5,142 nt of DNA from Chitinophaga pinensis (lineage in GTDB: Bacteria; Bacteroidota; Bacteroidia; UKL13-3). The stretch covers positions 1 to 5,142 of the forward strand of contig CAMCJW010000221.1 of the NCBI GenBank assembly GCA_945875195.1, read 5' to 3'. The notes under the pieces were generated by a model. That model had not been told where the DNA came from. It was given only the letters and a program-made list of their open reading frames with translations, and ran no database searches. Position numbers and translations under genes: made by a program. Numbering within the stretch: the first letter of the stretch is position 1; the number at the start of each line of letters is the position of its first letter. Below are positions 1 to 5,142 of this stretch, in pieces.

Positions 1-203
1 AAATAGGTGGAATTGGTGGAATTATTTTTGGTATTATTATTGGAAACATAGTTACAGGTTTGGTAGGAGTGGGGTTTATTATTCCTTGGTTATGGATGTT
101 GAGTGGAATAACGTTGTGCGTAATTGTTGGTCTGGCCAGCGGACTCTATCCAGCCATTAAGGCCAGTAAATTAGACCCTATTGAAGCATTGAGGTTTGAA
201 TAA
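1..203 (+). CDS. ABC transporter permease, MacB/FtsX type, C-terminal fragment
   Basis: This is the 3' end of a gene that begins before the window; 66 residues are visible in the frame starting at base 3, ending at TAA 201-203. The fragment has a glycine- and isoleucine-rich membrane segment (IGGIGGIIFGIIIGNIV), a second hydrophobic stretch (WLWMLSGITLCVIVGLASG), then the ending GLYPAIKASKLDPIEALRFE. That tail (G-x-Y-P-A-x-K-A-S-x-L-D-P-I-E-A-L-R) is the characteristic C-terminus of FtsX-domain permeases of the MacB/LolCE group, which sit in the inner membrane, pair with an ATPase subunit, and move or extract substrates on the periplasmic side. The substrate cannot be told from this fragment. 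The ending is more like MacB-type permeases than cell-division FtsX. The stop overlaps the next start by one base (TAATG), so the following gene is probably translationally coupled and co-transcribed. Confidence 0.9.
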   Translation, partial: IGGIGGIIFGIIIGNIVTGLVGVGFIIPWLWMLSGITLCVIVGLASGLYPAIKASKLDPIEALRFE

Positions 204-1258
204 TGATGGAGCAAAATTTAAAAGAAATTTCTCAAACTTACGGACAAGCCTTGTGGATTGTTGCAGGTATCTTTTTTTTTATTGGATTGGTGCGTTTATT
301 CTTTGTATTGAAAACAAAAAGTGAGCGCAATTGGCTTTGGAAAGCTAAGGCAGATTGGTTGGTAATTTGTATAAAGTGCTTGTTCATTCTTGGTTTAATT
401 GCGTTTTTGGCTGATATTCCAGTTTGGTTTGTTACAGTAGCTCAGTTTAGACCAGTGGCGCCGGTTGGGGCTCATTTGGTTTTTGTTATAGTAATGTTTT
501 ATATAGCCATTCAAGAACTGATTTTAAGTTTTACCGCTTCCAATTCATTGATCAAAGGCTTTGTTAAAAAAATGATGTTTTTCTTGATTAGCGTTTTTTG
601 CAGTGCGTCTTTTTTGTTAGCAGCTTTTATTGTTCCTGGTACCTATTTATACCCATCGGTAAATGAATGTGTAATCTTAGAATTACCCGTTAAAGGAAAT
701 TGGATGGCCATGCATGCCGGTGAAGAAAAATGGGTGAATTACCACAGTAACTATCCTCCTCAAATGTATGCAATGGACATCGTTAAGTTGAATGAGGAAG
801 GCCATTTTTTTGTGAACAATGGTGCAGATAGCAGCGATTTTCTATCCTTTGGCGACAGTGTTTTTGCTCCTTGTAATGGCATAATTTACCAAACAGTGAA
901 TGGCTTTAAAACACAACAAATATATAAGGGAGAGGATACTATAAACCCTGCAGGCAACCAAATAGAAATTGAATTGGCCGCCAAGCAATATTTGTTTTTG
1001 GCCCACTTGCTCAAGGGTAGTTTGCAAGTTAAAACTGGCGATACTGTTGTGGCTGGGCAATTTTTGGCTTTATCAGGAAACAGTGGCAATACCACTTTCC
1101 CTCACCTTCACATGCACTTGCAAAACAAAGCTATTTTAAATGATACTAACGCGTTGGGTTTGCCATATAGGTTTAAACAAATGAACAGAAAAAGATTTGT
1201 TTTTTGGGGCTCAGAAGAAAATGCATTTTTAATTAGAAACGACAAATTCTCAAACTAA
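203..1258 (+). CDS. four-TM membrane protein with extracytoplasmic M23/LytM-like peptidase domain
   Basis: The 351-aa protein has four hydrophobic segments at about residues 13-36, 52-79, 89-110 and 123-146. Positively charged loops after segments 1 (KTKSERNWLWKAK) and 3 (IKGFVKK) predict N-terminus out and the C-terminal domain (about 150-351) out. That domain resembles M23/LytM zinc endopeptidases, which cut peptidoglycan peptide crosslinks: GNQIEIE at 251-257, LAHL with H268, VKTGDTVVAGQ at 276-286, and SGNSGNTTFPHLHMHL at 291-306. H301 and H303 match the family HxH, H268 the other catalytic histidine, and D192 the metal-binding aspartate. The usual first ligand of HxxxD is Met188 here; H181 upstream could replace it, so activity is uncertain. 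Start: ATG 203 overlaps the preceding stop; ATG 206 is an equal alternative, and neither has a Shine-Dalgarno sequence. A T9 run (272-280) lies in segment 1. The next gene starts two bases after the stop. Confidence 0.85.
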   Translation: MMEQNLKEISQTYGQALWIVAGIFFFIGLVRLFFVLKTKSERNWLWKAKADWLVICIKCLFILGLIAFLADIPVWFVTVAQFRPVAPVGAHLVFVIVMFYIAIQELILSFTASNSLIKGFVKKMMFFLISVFCSASFLLAAFIVPGTYLYPSVNECVILELPVKGNWMAMHAGEEKWVNYHSNYPPQMYAMDIVKLNEEGHFFVNNGADSSDFLSFGDSVFAPCNGIIYQTVNGFKTQQIYKGEDTINPAGNQIEIELAAKQYLFLAHLLKGSLQVKTGDTVVAGQFLALSGNSGNTTFPHLHMHLQNKAILNDTNALGLPYRFKQMNRKRFVFWGSEENAFLIRNDKFSN

Positions 1259-1260
1259 GC

Positions 1261-2160
1261 ATGGAAGCAAAATTTCTTTGGCTCATCCTTCAAGAAATTG
1301 ATAGTTTATTCCTAAGTATTGCTGTAATAAGTATCCTGTTTTTCTTTTTTTTTGTTAAGGTAAGTTTCCAAAAAAGAGCTTCGTTAAGGGCTTACGGAAT
1401 CTTATTTTATGCCTTTGTTTTTTATGCAATTTCTGCCATGAGCTATGTTTTTTTGAATGCCATGGATAGCTTCTTTCGATTAACAACCGACTTATACAGT
1501 GATTTTTGGTGGTTCTTTCCTTTTGGTTTTTTAAGTGCTATCATAGGGGCATTTATTGGTTGGCTCGTTTATTTTGCTGGCTCAAAAACAGCAGGCCCAT
1601 ATGTATTTAAATTAATGAATTTGAGTTTACTGGTTATCGCTCCATTTTTGTTGTATTCATTGTTGGTTCAGCCCGTAATTAAAACACTGGATATGGCCCT
1701 AAAAACCATTGCGCCAATACCAGTTAAGAAAGAAATCAATGCAAAAGAGTTTCAACAATTGAGCTTTCAACCCAATGAAGTTTTTACCCCGGCCACACCA
1801 GCTCAATTATTTGATTCCTTAAAAATATGGGTTCAAAACGGCAATAATATGGTGATTGAAAATTTGGGAAATGGATTTTCTTATTCACACAAAATGCCAA
1901 TTCAACCTATTGAACAATTATACATAAGTGGTATTTCAAACCACAAACAAATGGCTGTACTCTCAATTACACCAGCCATTCAAGGCGAATCGGTTTTAAT
2001 GATAGTAGATTCTTTAGGTAACTTGGTTTACCAAAAGAATTATACAAATGCCGTAAATAGAATGAGTGTGAGTGAAAACGGAAAATACATTTTATTACAG
2101 CGCGAATGGAGTTCAGATAGCTTGGCATTTTCATCATGCCTCATGCTTAAATCTAATTAA
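1261..2160 (+). CDS. uncharacterised four-TM membrane protein with C-terminal extracytoplasmic domain
   Basis: I do not recognise the family of this 299-aa protein. Four hydrophobic segments are visible at about residues 15-33, 43-65, 84-106 and 118-139. Basic loops after segments 1 (KVSFQKRASLR) and 3 (GSKTAGPYVFK) predict N-terminus out and C-terminus out, the same topology as the upstream M23-like protein. Residues 140-180 look like a linker (KKEINAKEF, PATPAQ). Residues 185-299 look beta-rich, including one unit like a beta-propeller blade: strand (SVLMIVD, 244-250), turn (SLGN), strand (LVYQKNY), then MSVSENGKYILLQ (268-280). Only one to three blades would fit, too few for a closed propeller. 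The start ATG lies two bases after the previous stop, so the two genes are probably co-transcribed and their products may act together (inference). A T9 run (1345-1353) lies in the first segment. The stop overlaps that of the convergent hemW gene. Confidence 0.75.
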   Translation: MEAKFLWLILQEIDSLFLSIAVISILFFFFFVKVSFQKRASLRAYGILFYAFVFYAISAMSYVFLNAMDSFFRLTTDLYSDFWWFFPFGFLSAIIGAFIGWLVYFAGSKTAGPYVFKLMNLSLLVIAPFLLYSLLVQPVIKTLDMALKTIAPIPVKKEINAKEFQQLSFQPNEVFTPATPAQLFDSLKIWVQNGNNMVIENLGNGFSYSHKMPIQPIEQLYISGISNHKQMAVLSITPAIQGESVLMIVDSLGNLVYQKNYTNAVNRMSVSENGKYILLQREWSSDSLAFSSCLMLKSN

Positions 2161-3287
2161 TCAACTATAAATGCTGCCGAAGCAATTCCATCTGCAAAAA
2201 ATTTACCTTTTTTACTTAAAGTAATAATATTGTTATTATGTATGGCTTGTTCGTTTTTTAAATAGGGCGATAAATTACTCATAACCGAATCAACAAATGC
2301 CAATCCAAATTTAGCTTCAATTACCTGCAAGTCTATTCCCCACTGGGTTCTCAGTCCTGTCATGAGGTATTCATTGAACTGATTGTTTGTACTTAATATT
2401 TCTTTTTCTAGCGGCAATTCGTTTTGATCCAAAGCCTTTACATACTGTTGGTTATTGGCAATGTTCCACATTCTTATTCCAGGAAAATAACTGTGTGCAG
2501 CAGGACCAATTCCCAGGTATGGCACTCCATTCCAATAATTGGTATTGTGTATGGCATACTCTTTATTCTTGGCAAAATTTGAAACCTCATAATGCTCAAA
2601 ACCTGCTGCTTCTGTTCTATAGATCAATGCATCAAATTGCTCAGAAGTTTCACCTTCTTCTGGCATAATTAGTTGTTTTTTTTCGGTTCTATTGCCAAAA
2701 ACAGTTTTGGGTTCAATGGTTAAACAATAGCTAGAAATATGCGTAATATCTAGTAGGATGGCCTTTTGTAAATTGTTTTCCCATGTTGTCAAATCCATAC
2801 CAGGAATCCCATAAATTAAATCGATGCTTATTTTTTCTATGCCTATGTCTTGCGCTTTTTTTACACATTTAATAGCCTCTTCTGCAGTATGTGCCCTGTT
2901 CATGAGTTTAAGATGGGCCTCTTCAAAACTCTGTATGCCCATGCTCAATCTGTTGATAGGAGCGTGTTTGAGGTAGTTTAAAAAATCATTGTTGAGGTCG
3001 TCTGGATTTGCTTCTATGGTAAATTCCTTGAGTTCAGATAGGTTGTAGTTGTCATAAATGGCAGCCATCAACAAATCCATTTCCTTGTCAGATAGTAAAC
3101 TTGGGGTGCCACCTCCCCAATAAACTGTTTCTATTTTTTGTCCTTTTAATTCATCTTTCCTTAAAAATAATTCTTTCGCAATTGCCTTCACAACACTTTC
3201 TTTGTATATCAATAGCGTGCTGAAATGAAAATTGCAATAATAACAAGCCTGTTTGCAAAAAGGGATATGGATATAAATTCCTGCCAT
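2157..3287 (-). CDS. hemW: HemW, radical SAM heme chaperone (coproporphyrinogen III oxidase-like)
   Basis: The 376-aa protein is a cytoplasmic radical-SAM enzyme homologue of the HemN/HemW group. Seen in order: IYIHIPFCKQACYYCNF at 4-20 with the cluster-binding CxxxCxxC (C11, C15, C18), WGGGTPS at 57-63, IEANPDD at 91-97, RLSMGIQSF at 113-121, DLIYGIPG at 156-163, YEVSNFA at 233-239, and HNTNYW...GIGPAAHS at 247-266. The CNF after the third cysteine and the length near 380 aa point to HemW, not true oxygen-independent HemN (about 450 aa, with another cysteine next to the motif). HemW proteins bind heme and are thought to deliver it to haemoproteins; many genomes mislabel them as coproporphyrinogen oxidases. 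The start is ATG at 3287-3285 because family proteins begin just before this motif. An in-frame start at 3398 would add 37 residues read through the divergent neighbour's start. There is no Shine-Dalgarno sequence. It is divergent from the barrel protein and convergent with the 4-TM gene. Confidence 0.93.
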   Translation of the reverse strand: MAGIYIHIPFCKQACYYCNFHFSTLLIYKESVVKAIAKELFLRKDELKGQKIETVYWGGGTPSLLSDKEMDLLMAAIYDNYNLSELKEFTIEANPDDLNNDFLNYLKHAPINRLSMGIQSFEEAHLKLMNRAHTAEEAIKCVKKAQDIGIEKISIDLIYGIPGMDLTTWENNLQKAILLDITHISSYCLTIEPKTVFGNRTEKKQLIMPEEGETSEQFDALIYRTEAAGFEHYEVSNFAKNKEYAIHNTNYWNGVPYLGIGPAAHSYFPGIRMWNIANNQQYVKALDQNELPLEKEILSTNNQFNEYLMTGLRTQWGIDLQVIEAKFGLAFVDSVMSNLSPYLKNEQAIHNNNIITLSKKGKFFADGIASAAFIVD

Positions 3288-3344
3288 AATGTATATGCAA
3301 ATTACGTTTGCAATGTTTGAGTTTCCTAAACGTTTCTTTAATAA
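3288..3344. promoter_or_regulatory. divergent intergenic region between hemW and the barrel-protein gene
   Basis: This 57-bp A/T-rich gap separates the two divergent starts and is the only place in the window where both genes could have their own promoters, unless those lie inside the neighbouring reading frames. On the + strand it carries a perfect TAnnTTTG element (listed separately). On the - strand I see no perfect TAnnTTTG before hemW; the nearest is GTAATTTG, one base off and only about 13 bases from the ATG. The hemW promoter may therefore lie further upstream, inside the start of the barrel gene. No clear operator palindrome was seen. Confidence 0.5.
3303..3310 (+). promoter_or_regulatory. 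candidate Bacteroidota -7 promoter element for the barrel-protein gene
   Basis: TACGTTTG matches the Bacteroidota sigma-A -7 consensus TAnnTTTG exactly. A start site a few bases downstream would give a leader of roughly 30 bases before the TTG start at 3345. The expected upstream TTG (-33) is not perfect: CTG at 3281-3283, 19 bases before the -7 element, is the closest match. The position and exact -7 match support it; the weak -33 element and the short motif limit confidence. Confidence 0.45.
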
Positions 3345-5117
3345 TTGAAAAAGGCATTTACCATATCTTTGTTTTGTACACTCGCATTTGTTTTGCAAGG
3401 GCAGCCATTATTTTTCATTAAATATAGGTTCGAACCAAAAAATAGTGCGTTAGAAAAGCAATTTGCAAAACCAATCAAGGCAGATTCTGCAACGCTTGAA
3501 AAACAAATTTCACAGGTACTCATTCAATGCTACTCCAATTCTTTTTTGCTAGCATCTGTTGCAGAAACAACCATGTTTGGAGATACCATGCAAGTTCTTG
3601 TTTCATTGGGCAAAGCTTATTTACTCAAGCAAATTAAACAAGGCAATATACCAACAGAATGGCTGGGCGCTTCTGGAATTAGGTTAATCAATCAAAAAAA
3701 ACAGGCATTTAATGCAAGCCAAATAAATATTGGTTTGAACCAATTATTAAGCTATGCAGAAAATAATGGTTACCCATTTGCGAGTGTCCAACTTGATTCA
3801 ATTGAAATTGATACAATTGGAATAACTGCTTCTATTAACTTAGTAAAAAATGAACTTATTTATTTTGATAGCCTTGATTTTGGTGGTACGGCAAAAGTAA
3901 AGAGGTCTTTTTTGCAAAATTATTCTACAATTAAACCGGGCATGGTTTACCAAGAAGATTTGCTAACAAATTTAGATGCCAGGTTAAGCGAACTGTCTTA
4001 TGTGCAGGTGGTACGGCCGCTGGGTGTTTATTTCTATGGCAATAAAGCCAAGCCCTATTTATATATTAACAATAGAAATGCCTCGAGTTTTGATGGGGTA
4101 ATTGGCTTTGCACCTAACAGCAATTTAAATAATAAGTTGGTGATAACTGGTGATCTCAATCTTAAATTAATGAATTTAATGGGAACCGGAAAAAACCTTG
4201 AATTGGCCTATAGGGGTTACTTAAACAATTCACAAGACCTTCAAATTAATTTTTTATGGCCTTATTTTTTAAATACAAAATTAGGAATAGACTATGCTTT
4301 TAAACTGGTTAAGTTTGATACCACTTGGCTCGAGCTTGCAAACAACATAGGCCTTCAATATAGGTTTGCAGGAAATAATTATGTAAAGTTATATTATCAA
4401 TTTCAAAATATCAGTTTGTTAACTGCCGATACTCAATATGTCATTAATAACCAAAAATTACCAATTATCAATGATGTGAGAAATGATTTGTTGGGATTGG
4501 CTTTGCGCAAATCTACCTTAGATTATTTTTTCAATCCCACCAAGGGTATTTTGCTCGAAATTGAGGGTGGGGCAGGGGTAAAAAGAATTCTCAAAAATGA
4601 TGCTATCAATGAAGTGGAATTAACCGGCAGCAATGGATCAAAATATAGTATTTATGATTCTATAAATCTGCAAAGTTTGCAAGTAAAAGCCATGGGCAAC
4701 TTGTCTGTGTTCAATAAACTATCCGCCCATTTGGTTTTACATACACAAGTAAAAGCAGCCATTATTGAGAATGAAAATCTATTTTTGAACGAACTTTTCC
4801 GCATTGGTGGATTAAAATCACTCAAAGGTTTTGATGAACAGAGTATTTTTGCCAGTAAGTACTTAATTGGAAATGTTGAATTGAGGTATTTGTTTCAGAA
4901 AAATTCAGGCTTTTTACTTTTTTGGAATGGAGCATGGTATAGAAATGAAGTGCTCAATCCCATTGTAACGGATAGGCCATGGGGTTTGGGTGCAGGCTTA
5001 AATTTAGAAACAGGTGCTGGAATTTTCTCGCTTTATTATGCCCTAGGAAAACAAAAAGGTAATCCTTTCGAATTCCAGAGGGCAAAAATACATTTTGGAT
5101 TGGTTAATTTTTTTTAG
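3345..5117 (+). CDS. BamA/TamA-like (Omp85 family, surface antigen D15) outer-membrane protein
   Basis: The 590-aa protein has a signal peptide (MKKAFTISLFCTLAFVLQGQ), then about 210 residues that look like three POTRA-type repeats (about 24-93, 94-168, 169-235). Examples are the helix LNQLLSYAENNGYPFASVQL (131-150) and YFDSLDFGG...SFLQNYSTIKPGMVYQ (173-203). A C-terminal beta-barrel (about 240-590) ends in Phe. The late-barrel motif FRIGGLKSLKGFDEQSIF (485-502) matches the Omp85 loop-6 signature, with LKGF (493-496) in place of the usual (V/L)RGF. Omp85 proteins insert or export proteins across the outer membrane. BamA is typically longer, with five POTRA domains, so this is probably a TamA-like or lineage-specific paralogue; its substrate is unknown. 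The start is TTG at 3345: an in-frame TAA directly precedes it (3342-3344), and the signal peptide begins there. No ATG occurs in frame until well into the mature protein. Confidence 0.87.
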   Translation: MKKAFTISLFCTLAFVLQGQPLFFIKYRFEPKNSALEKQFAKPIKADSATLEKQISQVLIQCYSNSFLLASVAETTMFGDTMQVLVSLGKAYLLKQIKQGNIPTEWLGASGIRLINQKKQAFNASQINIGLNQLLSYAENNGYPFASVQLDSIEIDTIGITASINLVKNELIYFDSLDFGGTAKVKRSFLQNYSTIKPGMVYQEDLLTNLDARLSELSYVQVVRPLGVYFYGNKAKPYLYINNRNASSFDGVIGFAPNSNLNNKLVITGDLNLKLMNLMGTGKNLELAYRGYLNNSQDLQINFLWPYFLNTKLGIDYAFKLVKFDTTWLELANNIGLQYRFAGNNYVKLYYQFQNISLLTADTQYVINNQKLPIINDVRNDLLGLALRKSTLDYFFNPTKGILLEIEGGAGVKRILKNDAINEVELTGSNGSKYSIYDSINLQSLQVKAMGNLSVFNKLSAHLVLHTQVKAAIIENENLFLNELFRIGGLKSLKGFDEQSIFASKYLIGNVELRYLFQKNSGFLLFWNGAWYRNEVLNPIVTDRPWGLGAGLNLETGAGIFSLYYALGKQKGNPFEFQRAKIHFGLVNFF

Positions 5118-5126
5118 TTTAGCTTT

Positions 5127-5142
5127 ATGAATAAAAGGATTT
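5127..5142 (+). CDS. probable start of the next gene, cut by the window edge
   Basis: An ATG nine bases after the barrel gene's TAG opens a reading frame beginning M-N-K-R-I, which continues past the window. The short spacing, same strand and basic N-terminus (as in a signal peptide or membrane-protein start) suggest a co-transcribed gene. Five codons are too few to identify it or prove that it is coding. Confidence 0.4.

Noticed and set aside
842..1095. Two - strand open frames of about 70 codons opposite the M23-like domain.
   Set aside because: They lie antisense to a region with clear M23 motifs, have no recognisable domains or start context, and look like shadow frames.
2161..2220. A/T-rich stretch near the convergent stops considered as a bidirectional terminator.
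   Set aside because: It is the coding end of hemW, and no stable inverted repeat followed by a T-tract could be found by eye.
2387..2668. A + strand open frame of 93 codons within hemW.
   Set aside because: It is antisense to conserved HemW sequence, and its translation has no domain or signal features.
3364..3371. Second perfect TAnnTTTG match (TATCTTTG) on the + strand.
   Set aside because: It lies inside the barrel gene's signal-peptide codons. A transcript starting after it would lose the start codon and signal peptide, and there is no suitable start soon downstream. Probably chance.
3288..3398. Longer hemW reading frame starting at 3398 on the - strand (37 extra residues).
   Set aside because: HemW proteins begin immediately before the IYIHIPFC motif. 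The extension would cover the divergent promoter gap and the start of the barrel gene, and its sequence shows no family similarity.
3151..3523. Two short - strand frames overlapping the hemW start and the barrel-gene start.
   Set aside because: One is an alternative frame of hemW and the other is antisense to the signal peptide and first POTRA-like region. Both are explained by the real genes.

Overview
The window looks like ordinary chromosomal DNA from a member of the Bacteroidota. The sequence is AT-rich. None of the visible starts has a recognisable Shine-Dalgarno sequence; they lie in A/T-rich leaders. A perfect TAnnTTTG-type -7 element (TACGTTTG) lies in the one divergent intergenic gap. 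The protein families (MacB/FtsX-type permease, membrane-anchored M23-like protein, HemW, a short BamA/TamA-like barrel protein) also fit that phylum. I cannot place it below phylum level from sequence alone.

Layout: bases 1-203 are the 3' end of an ABC-transporter permease on the + strand. Its TAA stop shares one base with the ATG of a 351-aa protein with four membrane segments and an extracytoplasmic M23/LytM-like domain (203-1258). Two bases later a second four-segment membrane protein starts (1261-2160, 299 aa), with a C-terminal domain I do not recognise. These three + strand genes look like one transcription unit. The unit ends tail-to-tail against hemW on the - strand (2157-3287): the palindrome TTAA supplies both stop codons. 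hemW and a + strand BamA/TamA-like outer-membrane protein (3345-5117, TTG start) diverge from a 57-bp gap that probably holds promoters for both. A further gene seems to start at 5127 and runs off the window.

Functionally, the permease, M23-like protein and 4-TM protein are all envelope proteins. The tight spacing suggests a common envelope or cell-wall role, but that is inference. HemW is a radical-SAM heme chaperone, and the barrel protein belongs to the outer-membrane insertion/translocation family. No RNA gene, mobile element, CRISPR array or long repeat was seen. There is no gene-free stretch over 300 bases. I do not see a clearly new biological system. The points most worth a second look are the altered zinc-site motif in the M23-like protein, the matching N-out/C-out architecture of the two adjacent membrane proteins, and the LKGF variant of the BamA-family RGF motif.
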